A stretch of 64,000 nucleotides of DNA, from the NCBI GenBank assembly GCA_031272445.1, contig JAISTT010000018.1, forward strand, positions 1-64,000, read 5' to 3'. Positions 27,106 through 37,248 of the stretch are shown one piece after another (position 1 is the stretch's first letter; the number at the start of each line of letters is the position of its first letter). This DNA comes from Candidatus Endomicrobiellum mastotermitis. Its GTDB lineage: Bacteria > Elusimicrobiota > Endomicrobiia > Endomicrobiales > Endomicrobiaceae. A program made the position numbers and the translations under genes. Below the pieces are notes generated by a model. It was given only the letters and a program-made list of their open reading frames with translations, searched no databases and had not been told where the DNA came from.

Positions 27106-28566
27106 ATGGATGAAATTTTAAAATTTAAAGCTAATGATCTGCGTGCGAAAATTTGTTCAGGAGAAGTGAAAAGCTTAGATATTATTAAATCCTGCGTAAC
27201 TCGCATTAAAAGAACTGATTTAAAAATAGGAGCGTTTCTCAAATTAAATGAGGCAAAATCATTAGAGCAAGCTACATATTCGGACAAGAAAATAAAAAAC
27301 GATGAGAGAAGCGGTTTTTTGGAAGGTATTCCTATTGCTATAAAAGATAATATCATGATAAAGGGTGAAAGTATGACCTCCGCTTCAAAATATCTTGAGA
27401 ATTATGTTTCCCCTTACGATGCTACTGTTATAGAAAAACTTAAGAAATCAGGCGCAATTTTTTTAGGTAGGACAAATATGGACGAGTTTGCAATGGGTGG
27501 TTCCACAGAAACATCCGCTTATCAAAAAACAGCAAATCCCTGGAATATTAAATACATTCCGGGTGGCTCGTCTGGGGGTAGTGCTGCAGCTGTTAGTGCG
27601 GGTATGGTACCTTTTGCATTAGGTTCTGATACAGGTGGTTCTGTAAGGCAGCCTGCGAGTTTTTGTGGGATAGTGGGATATAAACCTTCTTACGGATTGA
27701 TAAGTAGATATGGTGTGTGTGCTTTAGCGTCTTCTTTTGATCAGATAGGGATACTTTCAAGGAGTGTAAAGGATAGTGCGTTACTTGCTAGTGCTATAGT
27801 AGGTAAAGATTATAGGGATCCTGTTTGTGAGCCTAAAGATTGGATTGATTTTGTTAGTTATATTGATAATGATATTGAGAAGCTAAAAGCTATAAAAATA
27901 GGTGTGCCTAAACAGTTATTTAACTATAAAATAGATGCTGAAATATTAGAAAATTTTGATAAAGCTGTAAATAAACTTAAATTTTCAGGCGCAGAAATAA
28001 TAGAAATTGATATTCAAGCTTATAAATATGTTCCGGCTTTGTATAAGGTTATCATGTGTGCTGAAGTTTCTGCAAATATTGCGACTTTTGATGGAATTCG
28101 TTATGGATATAGATCTCGAAACGCCAGAAATTTAGATGATGAGTATACTAAATCTCGAACAGAGTCGCTTGGTTATGAAGTTAAAAAAAGAATACTGTTT
28201 GGAACTTACGTTTTAAGTGCGAAAAATTACTATAGATGTTATCATCAAGCTCAAAAAGTGAGAACTCTGCTTATAAATCAAATAACGGATGCTTACAAAA
28301 GGTGTGACTTTATATTTTCTCCTACAACTTTACAAATGCCCGTAGAGTTTGGCGAAGTTCTTCAAGAAGAATGTGATATTTTCCTTATAGCTGCAAATCT
28401 TGCTGGACTTCCTGGAATTACTGTTCCATTTGGTTTTACAAATTCTGGTATGCCAGTAGGCATGCATTTTATGGGATCAAGATTTTCTGATGTAAGACTT
28501 TTTCAAATTGCTAGTGCTTTTGAGAAAATTTCTGGTTTTGATGTAAATAAGTATCCAGAGCTATAG
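27106..28566 (+). CDS. gatA: Aspartyl/glutamyl-tRNA amidotransferase subunit A
   Basis: 486-residue amidase of the GatCAB complex; it releases ammonia from glutamine. The Ser-Ser-Lys triad is visible: Lys in PIAIKDNIMIKG, the Ser of GGSSGGSAAAVSAG, and the nucleophile region GSDTGGSVRQPASFCG. The start is the ATG at 27106, immediately after the corA stop; the track start 33 bases upstream lies inside corA. The presence of gatCAB implies indirect charging of tRNA-Gln and/or tRNA-Asn. Confidence 0.97.
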   Translation: MDEILKFKANDLRAKICSGEVKSLDIIKSCVTRIKRTDLKIGAFLKLNEAKSLEQATYSDKKIKNDERSGFLEGIPIAIKDNIMIKGESMTSASKYLENYVSPYDATVIEKLKKSGAIFLGRTNMDEFAMGGSTETSAYQKTANPWNIKYIPGGSSGGSAAAVSAGMVPFALGSDTGGSVRQPASFCGIVGYKPSYGLISRYGVCALASSFDQIGILSRSVKDSALLASAIVGKDYRDPVCEPKDWIDFVSYIDNDIEKLKAIKIGVPKQLFNYKIDAEILENFDKAVNKLKFSGAEIIEIDIQAYKYVPALYKVIMCAEVSANIATFDGIRYGYRSRNARNLDDEYTKSRTESLGYEVKKRILFGTYVLSAKNYYRCYHQAQKVRTLLINQITDAYKRCDFIFSPTTLQMPVEFGEVLQEECDIFLIAANLAGLPGITVPFGFTNSGMPVGMHFMGSRFSDVRLFQIASAFEKISGFDVNKYPEL

Positions 28567-28649
28567 GTATAATTTACTTTTTTTTGCTTGATGCTTGTTT
28601 CAACTTCTAAGAAAAGAAGTTTAGATGATCTTTTTTACAAAGGTATTGA

Positions 28650-30104
28650 ATGATTAATTATGAATTTATTATTGGACTTGAAGTTCATATGCAGATTAAT
28701 ACAAAATCAAAGGTTTTCTGCGAGTGTTCTACGCAATTTGGTTCAGAGCCGAACTCAAATACGTGCGTAATTTGTACATCTCAGCCGGGGACGATCCCAA
28801 TATTAAATAAGAAGGCTGTTGAGGCTGTAATTAAGACAGGTCTTGCTCTAAACTTCAATATAAACAAAGAAAGTACTTTTGCTAGAAAACAGTATTTTTA
28901 TCCTGACTCTCCTAAAAATTATCAAATAACTCAGGCTAATCCGCCTTTGTGCTCAAAAGGAAAACTCTCGATTGTCGTCGAAGGGAAAGAAAAAGTCATA
29001 AATATAACGAGAATTCATCTTGAAGAAGATGCAGGAAAACTTGTGCATGAAATAGGTAGCAGAAAACTTGATTACTCCCTTATAGATTTAAACAGAGCTG
29101 GTGTTGGTTTAATGGAACTTGTTACTGAGCCTGAGATTAGTTCACCAGAAGAGGCTTTTGAATTTTTAAGCGAACTTAAAAGTATTGTTGAATATTTAGG
29201 GACTTCAGAATGCAATATGGAAGAAGGAAAAATGCGCTGTGATGTTAATGTGAGCATACGTCCTATTGAGCAGAAAGAGTATGGAATAAGAGTTGAAATT
29301 AAAAACATAAATTCTTTGTCTGGTGTAAGAGATGCGATAGCTTATGAAATTGAGAGACAAAAGGAAGTTCTCGATTCAGGTGGCAAACTTATACAGGAGA
29401 CGAGGTTATGGAAAGCGGAAGAAAAGATGACGAAATCAATGCGTTCCAAAGAGGGGGCTTTAGATTATAGATATTTTCCTGAGCCGGATCTGGTCCCTTT
29501 TGAATTATCAGATTCTTTTATTGAAGGATTACGCAAAGAAATCCCAGAGTTGCCTAAGGCAAGAAGAACAAGATTTATAAAAGATTATGGTTTAACGGAA
29601 TATGCCGCAAGTTATTTGACTTCTACAAAAGCAATCGCCGACTATTATGAAAAGGCGTTGGATTACTTAGAAGATAAAAAAGTTTCGTCTCAGTTACTTG
29701 CGAATTGGATTTCTACGGAATTGAATGCAAAATTTAACACTTCAAAGTTATCTATTTTAGAATCTCCAGTTTCTTGCCAAAATTTAGCTAAATTAGTTTC
29801 TCTTATTTTGAACGGGACTATTTCAGGAAAAATCGCGAAAACTGTTTTTGACGAAATGTTTAAGAATTCATCTTCTCCTGAAAAAATAATAAAAGAAAAG
29901 GAACTCGCACAAATTTCTGATGAAGTGATTATTGTAAAAATTTGTGAAGAAGCTATTTTTGAAAGTAGTAAAGCTGTTGCAGAATTTAAATCAGGCAAAG
30001 AAAAGGCGATTGGAGCTATTATCGGTCTTGTAATGAAGAAATCCAAAGGTCAAGCAAATCCTCAACTTGTCAATAAAATCCTGATAGAAAAACTTAAAAA
30101 GTAA
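28650..30104 (+). CDS. gatB: Aspartyl/glutamyl-tRNA amidotransferase subunit B
   Basis: 484 residues with the GatB/YqeY layout. The kinase-like core opens with [20 protein letters not shown] and contains [32 protein letters not shown] and [11 protein letters not shown]. The helical C-terminal tail, ending in [16 protein letters not shown], binds tRNA. It phosphorylates the misacylated tRNA and receives ammonia from GatA. It lies 83 bases after gatA, and two hairpins follow. Confidence 0.97.
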   Translation: MINYEFIIGLEVHMQINTKSKVFCECSTQFGSEPNSNTCVICTSQPGTIPILNKKAVEAVIKTGLALNFNINKESTFARKQYFYPDSPKNYQITQANPPLCSKGKLSIVVEGKEKVINITRIHLEEDAGKLVHEIGSRKLDYSLIDLNRAGVGLMELVTEPEISSPEEAFEFLSELKSIVEYLGTSECNMEEGKMRCDVNVSIRPIEQKEYGIRVEIKNINSLSGVRDAIAYEIERQKEVLDSGGKLIQETRLWKAEEKMTKSMRSKEGALDYRYFPEPDLVPFELSDSFIEGLRKEIPELPKARRTRFIKDYGLTEYAASYLTSTKAIADYYEKALDYLEDKKVSSQLLANWISTELNAKFNTSKLSILESPVSCQNLAKLVSLILNGTISGKIAKTVFDEMFKNSSSPEKIIKEKELAQISDEVIIVKICEEAIFESSKAVAEFKSGKEKAIGAIIGLVMKKSKGQANPQLVNKILIEKLKK

Positions 30105-30110
30105 TTTTAT

Positions 30111-30154
30111 AAGTTTCATAAACAAATCAATGTTTGAAGTTTATGAAAATTTTT
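30111..30154 (+). terminator. Hairpin terminator after gatB
   Basis: tttcataaac and gtttatgaaa are exact 10-base complements around a 15-base loop, followed by atttttaaa. It begins 9 bases past the gatB stop. Confidence 0.55.
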
Positions 30155-30194
30155 AAAGTACAATCTGTGTGTTAAACTGTTGAGAGAAAAGCGT

Positions 30195-30218
30195 ATTTTC
30201 CTCATGTGGAAAATTTTT
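30195..30218 (+). terminator. Second hairpin with T run after gatB
   Basis: attttcc-tcatgt-ggaaaat followed directly by T residues. It may be a back-up terminator for the gat operon, or chance sequence at the start of the TolC-like relic. Confidence 0.4.
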
Positions 30219-30440
30219 GTTATTTTTATCTTTAATGTTAATAGCAAGTTTAGATTTGTACGCTGTTGCTGAAAAAAAATAAATAAACAAATAGTTGAAA
30301 CTAAAACTTAAAAAAAATAATCCTAATATTGTTATTGTAGAATTAAAATTAGATAATGTTAAAAAGGAATATATAATAAAGCTTTAAGTGTATTTTTCAC
30401 AAAGGTAGAATTTTTAGTCGCTACTTAAGAAATTGGTCAA
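30204..30440 (+). pseudogene. TolC-like outer-membrane efflux protein, relic
   Basis: Scattered frames read like the N-terminus of a TolC family protein. A hydrophobic leader (WKIFVIFIFNV) is followed by KNNPNIVIVELKLDNVKKEY, which fits the A-L-x-N-N-P helix start of the TolC repeat, and after a shift by NKALSVFFTKVEF. Stops break every frame. Identity rests on this pattern and on the MacA- and MacB-like relics downstream. Confidence 0.45.
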
Positions 30441-31259
30441 ATAAGATAATGTATAGTAGATATAGTTTTTTTATGTGGATTATTGTTGGGGATGACATTG
30501 TACAATAAAGTATATGGTGAGTACAAGAAAGATATATAAATCTCATGTTTGAATACGAGAATATGAAGTTGCTATACAAAATAAAAAAGAAGCAAATAAG
30601 ATATAATAAGATTAGAATGTAACTTTGTTTTATCGAGATCGCAGCTTTAAAAATATCAGAAGTTGATATTAATAAATATAGTTTTATTTTCCGCAGAATA
30701 TATATTATATTATAAAAATTGCCAAGAGAAGAGTTATTGTGATATTACAACTACAATGCCAGAATTTTTTAATCTCTCAATACGACTTTGACATGGTGTG
30801 TAAAAGCACGGCAAGCAAAAATTAAAAGGAAAGGTTCCCTTCATTTATTCTTTCTACTTCTACATCTAAAAAGAGTTTACTGATAGATATGACAAAAATT
30901 TAGATATATCATTAGACCGTATATATTTTTCTGGTAGACTACTAAGTTCGATAGAAAATTGCTTATAAAAATTTAAAAAATGCAAGAGATCTAAACAGAC
31001 TGTTAGCTCTAAATATGAAATTTTAGTTATTACAAAGATTTAATAATTTATGTTAATATGAGAGTGAGGTTGGCTTAAAATATATTAAAATTGGGTAGTA
31101 TGGAGTTAGTATCTAATAATAAGATAAATGTGTTTAGGCCTGTGGGAATGTGACTGTAACAATTCTTGTAAGATATAAGAGTATTTGTCAATATATGTTA
31201 GTTTTATTTTGATGAAGAGCAAAAAAATTAGTTGTTGTAAAAAGATGGGTTTAAGAAAA

Positions 31260-31400
31260 CATGTATTTGTTATGAGAGAAGTTAGAATGGACTAACTGAT
31301 GGTATGTTTGCTGAGATACTTTCAGATTTAAATGTTAGAGGATTAGTTGTTCTATTTAAATCAAGAGTAAGTTGGAATCGTGAAATTTGAATAGTTTACA
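31260..31400 (+). pseudogene. MacA/HlyD-type periplasmic adaptor, C-terminal relic
   Basis: The frames give KHVFVM, then, broken by a stop, GLTDGMFAEILSDLNVRGLV. This matches the closing segment of periplasmic adaptor proteins (x-T-G-L-x-D-G-x-x-x-E-I-x-x-G-L-x-x-G-x-x-V-V). Upstream bases 30440-31260 should hold the rest, but are too worn to read. Confidence 0.5.
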
Positions 31401-31530
31401 AAAAAATTATGCTTTGTTTGTTAGGTTATTGTGTGATGAAAAATCAGGCAGGAGTTCATTCTGAATTTTGCAGTCATTTTTTTGTTATAGAATTAAATGT
31501 AAGGTTAATATAAGACAATGAAAGGCAGTT

Positions 31531-32390
31531 ATGAAAATAATAGAACTTAAAAACATCGATGAAAAGTATACCGTTTAGGGAATTTATATGCCCCAATGGT
31601 GTTCATATAAAACTGCTAAAACTGCTTGACATGGGTAAATTTGTATGACCTTTAAATCATAAACAAATGAGATTATCTGGAGGATAGCAGCGAAAAGTTG
31701 CGATATCAAGATCTCTTGTAAATAAACTTCAATAATTTTGGCAGATGAGTCAATAGGCGAATTAGATACAAAATCATCAAGGGATTTTATAAAAGAATAC
31801 TTAGGAATTTGAATAGTAGGGGAATAACGGTGATATTTGTAACGTACGAATCTGATGAAGTTGCTGCGCTTGTGCAACAAGAAATGTGAAAATGCATAGT
31901 GTATAACTGTATAACGAGGCAAAGACTTTATGAAGATGCATAGTTTAAACCTGGCAAAGATAACAACCACTCACTTAAATATAAAAAGTTTCATTTTTGC
32001 GGATTAATAGTTTATTTTAGTGGAAGTTATAGGAAACTATTTTGTATATAATAAGAGATGGGGGCTATACTGTTAATTTCAGGTTTAAGGAGATGAGTGG
32101 ATGAACGGACTGATATTTTACTGCAATTTATCATAGAGTCTATTTTTATTATGTTGTGTGGATGGATTGATAGGTATGATAGTTGACTGTGGCGAAAGGT
32201 GATTATAATAAATAAACTTTGTAGAAAGATTTTTTGTTTTGATGCCTATATATATATAACATAGCTTCTATAGTGTGCTTTCTTTTTGGTTTTTAGGACT
32301 TACTGGTTTATTTTTTTGTTGTTTGGCTTGCTAACAAAAAAGCTTCTATTTTAATTTTATAGATGCTTTAAGGTAATATAAAGTTTAGTG
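31531..32390 (+). pseudogene. MacB-type ABC transporter (ATPase plus permease), relic
   Basis: It starts MKIIELKNIDEKYTV-stop, the beginning of a LolD/MacB ATPase. Further on come the signature and Walker B region in broken frames: QMRLSGG-stop-QRKVAISRSLVN, then LADES, RNLNSRGITVIFVTYESDE and VAALVQQEM. The permease end follows near 32100 (ERTDILLQFIIESIFIMLCG) and near 32270-32390 (IASIVCFLFGF, NKKASIL). An intact gene would need about 1.9 kb, so internal sequence is deleted as well as frameshifted. The remains close a likely tolC-macA-macB efflux operon. Confidence 0.7.
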
Positions 32391-32936
32391 GGGATACGAA
32401 CTCATAACGATATTAAATTGTAATAAATCTTTTATAAAATGGAACCTACTTTTGTATGAAATGTATGTGAAAGAGATGTATGACAGAAAAAGATTTTAAA
32501 TAGGATTTTGTAAGACTAGCGAATAAGATACATTTCAGTTATTATTTGTTATTGATGATAGGTTTAAGTATATACTTTTTGGTATCATTTTGTTGTTTTT
32601 TGCATTGTGAGTGCTTTTTTAACAATCATAATAAAAATAATTATAATTATTTTCTTACATTGTTTATAAACGTTTTTACGCTCTTGAGTAGGTGATGTTT
32701 AGCCATCAGATTATAGATTTCTCAGTCTTATTAGTAAAAAGAGACTAATAAATAAAATGAAAATGAAGATCTTCATTTTGTTTTTGTATTGAAAGATATT
32801 TTATTATCTTTATAATATAGTTGAGTTATAAAAGGTAAGCTTAAGATAAGGTTTTATGCAGATACTTTTTTCAATTGATAAAATTGTTTTAAAAGGGTTA
32901 AAATTCATATCATAAGTTGTGGAAGAGGTTAAGAAA
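32391..32936. other. Intergenic region between macB relic and proB
   Basis: About 550 AT-rich bases without a gene; it holds two adjacent stem-loops (next entry). The stretch 32790-32930 presumably contains the proB promoter, but no clear hexamer pair stands out. Confidence 0.5.
32728..32785 (+). terminator. Two tandem stem-loops ending in a T run
   Basis: The first hairpin is TTATTAGT-aaaaagag-ACTAATAA (8-base stem, 32728-32751). Eight bases later comes the perfect 20-base palindrome AAAATGAAGATCTTCATTTT (32760-32779), then GTTTTT. The second can act as a terminator with a GATC loop. It probably ended the dead efflux operon. Confidence 0.6.
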
Positions 32937-34037
32937 GTGAAAGTAGTTATAAAATTGGGTACAAGCACGCTTACAGACAAAGACGGTTTATTAAATAGGA
33001 AATATATATTAGATTTAGTTTTAAATCTTACTGAACTTCAAAAGGAAAATCATAAATTTTTAATTGTAAGTTCTGGTGCTATAGGTGCTGGATCCAGTCG
33101 CCTAAATGTAAGCATTAGACCTAGAACATTAAGAGAAAAACAAGCATTTGCAGCTGTTGGGCAACCCTTGGTTATAAATGCATATTCAGACGCTTTTGCT
33201 AAATATGGTAAAACTATTGCTCAAATTCTTCTTACGAGAGACGATTTTGATAAAAGAGATAAATACTTAAATGTGAGAAATACTTTGAATACTTTAATTG
33301 AAAACGATGTTATACCGATAATAAATGAGAATGATTCTGTTGCTGTGGAAGAAATAAATTTTGGAGATAATGATACTTTGTCGGCTTTAGTTGCAGCTGC
33401 GATAAATGCTGACAAACTTGTCATTTTTACGGATGTTGATGGTATTTATGATGATGCATATCCATCAAAAAGTTACATCATACATAGAATAGAAAAAATT
33501 ACTGCAGAAGTTGAAAAATTAGCTACAGGTAATTCTTCAAGTGGAAAAGGCATAGGTGGCATGAAAACAAAAATAATAGCCGCTAAGATAGCAGGGGCTT
33601 CAGGTGTGGATACAATAATTACAAATGGGCTAAAGCTTAATTTGTTAAGAGATATTGTTTCTTGTAGTGATGGTCAAGCTGGTACGATTATCAAAGCAAG
33701 ACGGCAGAGTTTTGAAGCGAAGAAATCATGGATAGCTTTTAGTAAAAAAATTAAAGGTAAAATTTTTGTAAATGCTAAAGCGAAGGAAGCTTTAGTAAAT
33801 AGAGGTAAAAGTCTTCTCGCTGTTGGGATAGTTAAAGTAAGCGGAAATTTTAAGAGGGGGGATTCTGTAAGTATTTATGATTTTGAAAATAATGATAAAG
33901 ATTTTGCGAGAGGCTTAACTAATTATGATAGTGAAACTATTGAGAAAATAAAGGGCAAAAAGGTTTTAGAAATAAAAGAAATTATAGATATAAGTGATGA
34001 TGAAGTTATACATCGCGATAATTTAGTTGTGTTGTAA
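32937..34037 (+). CDS. proB: Glutamate 5-kinase with PUA domain
   Basis: First step of proline synthesis, glutamate to glutamyl-5-phosphate. The kinase domain includes VVIKLGTSTLTDKDGLLN, IVSSGAIGAG, PIINENDSVAVEEINFGDND and GKGIGGMKTKIIAAKIA. The C-terminal PUA domain (GKSLLAVGIVKVSGNFKRGD) gives the long form of about 366 residues. I prefer the GTG at 32937, with GAAGAGG 8 bases before it; the track start at 32919 lies six codons upstream. The usual neighbour proA is absent here, so later steps must be encoded elsewhere if proline is made. Confidence 0.95.
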   Translation: MKVVIKLGTSTLTDKDGLLNRKYILDLVLNLTELQKENHKFLIVSSGAIGAGSSRLNVSIRPRTLREKQAFAAVGQPLVINAYSDAFAKYGKTIAQILLTRDDFDKRDKYLNVRNTLNTLIENDVIPIINENDSVAVEEINFGDNDTLSALVAAAINADKLVIFTDVDGIYDDAYPSKSYIIHRIEKITAEVEKLATGNSSSGKGIGGMKTKIIAAKIAGASGVDTIITNGLKLNLLRDIVSCSDGQAGTIIKARRQSFEAKKSWIAFSKKIKGKIFVNAKAKEALVNRGKSLLAVGIVKVSGNFKRGDSVSIYDFENNDKDFARGLTNYDSETIEKIKGKKVLEIKEIIDISDDEVIHRDNLVVL

Positions 34038-34805
34038 TTAGAAAGTATTTTCAGTAGTATAGTAATATAAAGCTCTTATTTTAATATATTTTTAATTATA
34101 TGGAAGTGTACAATTTGTTAAATTTGTAAAGGTATTTTCTGTGTTTAATTGGTTTTCATGCAAAAATACAATAGAGTTTCTTGGCTATACATTTTAATCT
34201 GCAAATCTTTGTCGTATTTTAATTTATAATATAACTTCACATTAAGAATTTCAGTTTTAGGAAAGAGGGTTCCCAAGAATTATTTTTGAGTTACAAATAA
34301 AATGTAAAGCTGCATACTATAGATAAAGCCAGCTTAAAGAGGAATTTTTTAAAAGTCGTAGTATTTCTTCTATACTTATTAGTGCCAAAACTTGTAAATT
34401 TTTTAGTTCGTTGTTTATTGCAAAACTCTAAGATCATCCTTGCGAATTTTTGAAAACTTATTATTGTTAATTAGGAAGTTTTATTATATTGCATAAAGAC
34501 AAGAGTATTTTTTTTGTAAAAATCATCGAAATTGGATATTTTTATAATACTCTAGGTTATGTTTTATTTAACATGTTTGAAAAATTTTCTAATTTGTGAG
34601 TATGTTGTAGTTGTCGTATCCCTCTACAATATATTAAAAGGGAGAATATTTTTACATTTTGTTAGCCGTGTCCACATATATGAAAGTTGTTTTTTAAAAG
34701 ATAACAAGTTATATTTTGTCTATAAAAATAAAAATGTCAAAATGTGCAATTTTGTTTTATACAAATATTTTAAGTGCTATAAATATGAGTTAGAAATTTT
34801 CTGGA
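34038..34805. other. Gene-free stretch between proB and pcrA
   Basis: About 770 bases, AT-rich. The track lists an 84-codon frame at 34559-34813 (MFYLTCLKNFLICEYVVVVV), but its composition (Phe, Tyr, Lys, Cys heavy), lack of a ribosome site and run into the end of the helicase gene suggest chance. I see no relic I can name. Confidence 0.5.
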
Positions 34806-37031
34806 TTAAATAAATCTTAGATTAGCTACTTTTGCAAGTAATTTTTTCCACTGTCCATTTTCGAATAAAACTACAAGTTTTAAATTCTCTTCAGTCCCGC
34901 TTTGCTCAATGATTTTGCCTCTGCCAAAAGTTGGATGTAGAACCATTGTTCCTATTTTATACTTATTTATATTGTTGATTGGACTAAGTAATTGTTTGTT
35001 TTTTATCTCGTAATCATTATTATAATTATGAGTATCCTTACCTTTATAAACTACTTCGGCTCTGAAATATTTTTTGTTGGGGTTTTTAAAATTTGGACTT
35101 TGTTCTGGTTTTGTTAAATCACATCTAAATCCTGCTTCTGCAATAAAACGCGATGGTACATTCCATTTTATTTTGCCGTAAACGGTTCTTTCCGTTGCCC
35201 AACACAAATATAAATTTTTCTTTGCTCTTGTCATTCCAACATACATGAGTCTTCTTTCTTCTTCCAGCTCTTCATTATTGGGAACAGATTCCCAGATTGG
35301 GAATAAACCTTCTTCTAGGCCACATATAAAAACGTATTCAAATTCCAATCCTTTAGCTAAATGTAAAGTCATTAAAGTGACTTTGTCTTTTGATTCATCA
35401 AGAGAATCTGTGTCACTTGTTAAAGCAATCTGTGTAAGATATCCAGCAAGTGACTTATCAGGTGAACGATTTTCAAAGTCGGTAATGGCGGAAATTAATT
35501 CTTGTATGTTCTCTATTTTTGTCCTTGATTCAAGTGTATTTTCTGTTTCAAGTTCTTTTAAGTATCCTGAATGCGTTACAACTTTTTTAGATATTATTTT
35601 AGCGGAAGAGTCTTTTTTTAGTTTTGAGAAAGTTTCAATGAGTTGCATAAAAGAGTTTAAAGCTTTTTGAGTTCCTTTTGTCAAACCTACTTGAGATGCT
35701 AAGGGTATAGCTTCCCATAACGATATATTTTTTAGTAGTGCAAATTTTTCAAGTATTTTTATGGATGTTTTGCCTATACCTCTTCTAGGAATATTGATAA
35801 TTCTTTTAAAACTTACATTGTCATTTGGGTTATGTATAAGTTTTAAATAAGCTATTATATCTTTAATTTCAGCGCGATCATAAAATTTTAGCGTTCCTAC
35901 GAGGGAGTAGGGTATACCTACTCTTCTAAATGCGTCTTCAAATGTGCGAGACTGAGCGTTTGTTCTATAGAAAACTGCAAAACTTGAGAGTTTATACTTA
36001 TATGCATTTAATAAAATTAGATTAGCAATTTTTGTCGCTTCATCATTTTCGTTTATAGCTTTTATAACTATTACTGAGCCGTCGTCAGGATTTTTAGTCC
36101 ATAATTGTTTATCTATTCTTGCGTTGTTATGTTTTACTACTTTATAAGCTGTTGATAAAATTTTTGGTGTTGATCTATAGTTTTGTTCTAGTCTTACTGA
36201 TTTTGCATTCCGATAATCTTTTTTAAAATTTAGGATGTTATTTATATCAGCTCCTCTCCATGAATATACGGATTGATCATCATCGCCTACAACGCAGATA
36301 TTACAATGTTTCTTTGCAAGCAACTTTATGAGTATGTACTGAGCGTGATTTGTATCTTGGTATTCATCAACCATAATATATTTAGATTTTTCTTGATACT
36401 GTTCTAGTGTCGCCGGAAGTCTTTGTAAAGCCACAACAGTTTGCATTATTAAATCTCCAAAATCAAGAGCGCTTGCCTTTTTCAATTTTTTTTGATAAAG
36501 CTCGTAAATTTTTGATGTTGTAGATTCAAGGAAATAGTCTGACCGTTTAACTTCTGATGTTATATCTGATGGAATTTTTAGATCATCTTTAGCTCGACTT
36601 ATTTTATTTACTATTGTTGAGGCTTTGATTTTTTTTTCGTCAATATTTAGCTCTTTCATACAGTCTTTGACTGTATTTTTTTGATCCATGAAATCGTATA
36701 TTAGAAAGTCGGGATCTAAATTAATTTTTGAGGCTTCAACACGTAAAAAATGTGCACAGAAAGAATGAAATGTGGATATCCATACATTTTTATAAGTTTG
36801 TGAGATTAAATTAGCCACTTTTTTCTTCATCTCACTAGCAGCTTTATTTGTGAATGTGACCGCTAATATGGACCATGGGGATATGCCTAGAGAAAGCAAA
36901 TACGCTATTCTGTGTGTGATAACTTTAGTTTTACCTGTTCCTGCCCCTGCAAAAATTATTAAAGGACCTTCTATGCAGCGAACAGCTTCTATTTGAGACG
37001 AATTTAAATTTTTAGTTAAAAATTCTTTCAT
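34806..37031 (-). CDS. pcrA: UvrD/PcrA-type DNA helicase (SF1A)
   Basis: 741-residue 3'-5' helicase for repair and rolling-circle or replication restart. All SF1 motifs are visible: NSSQIEAVRC (Q motif), AGAGTGKT at residues 28-35, TFTNKAASEMK, MVDEYQDTNHAQY, VGDDDQSVYSWRGADI, LEQNYRST, VTLMTLHLAKGLEFE, and RLMYVGMTRAKKNLYL. The C-terminal KIGTMVLHPTFGRGKIIE is the Tudor-like RNA-polymerase-binding tail of PcrA/UvrD. The length is normal. It stands alone on the minus strand. Confidence 0.96.
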   Translation of the reverse strand: MKEFLTKNLNSSQIEAVRCIEGPLIIFAGAGTGKTKVITHRIAYLLSLGISPWSILAVTFTNKAASEMKKKVANLISQTYKNVWISTFHSFCAHFLRVEASKINLDPDFLIYDFMDQKNTVKDCMKELNIDEKKIKASTIVNKISRAKDDLKIPSDITSEVKRSDYFLESTTSKIYELYQKKLKKASALDFGDLIMQTVVALQRLPATLEQYQEKSKYIMVDEYQDTNHAQYILIKLLAKKHCNICVVGDDDQSVYSWRGADINNILNFKKDYRNAKSVRLEQNYRSTPKILSTAYKVVKHNNARIDKQLWTKNPDDGSVIVIKAINENDEATKIANLILLNAYKYKLSSFAVFYRTNAQSRTFEDAFRRVGIPYSLVGTLKFYDRAEIKDIIAYLKLIHNPNDNVSFKRIINIPRRGIGKTSIKILEKFALLKNISLWEAIPLASQVGLTKGTQKALNSFMQLIETFSKLKKDSSAKIISKKVVTHSGYLKELETENTLESRTKIENIQELISAITDFENRSPDKSLAGYLTQIALTSDTDSLDESKDKVTLMTLHLAKGLEFEYVFICGLEEGLFPIWESVPNNEELEEERRLMYVGMTRAKKNLYLCWATERTVYGKIKWNVPSRFIAEAGFRCDLTKPEQSPNFKNPNKKYFRAEVVYKGKDTHNYNNDYEIKNKQLLSPINNINKYKIGTMVLHPTFGRGKIIEQSGTEENLKLVVLFENGQWKKLLAKVANLRFI

Positions 37032-37248
37032 TTTGAGATTTATATTATATCTAAAAATTTTTGATATAATTCAAAAATAAATAATCAATAGACTGCTAGC
37101 TAAAAACATATCTTCACTTCTAAGATTGTGTTGGCTTGTATAATTTTATAGAATCCAAATGCCTTAAAAATGAAAAAGCTGATAAATATTTTCCATAAGA
37201 GTTTTTAGCTGCTGTGCATTGAAGAAATCAGTTTGTATGGAGGATAAC

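Noticed and set aside
31584-31970. 128-residue minus-strand ORF
   Set aside because: It is a shadow of the plus-strand MacB-like ATPase relic.
34559-34813. 84-residue ORF MFYLTCLKNFLICEYVVVVV
   Set aside because: Odd composition, no ribosome site, and overlap with the end of the helicase gene; more likely a chance frame in AT-rich DNA.
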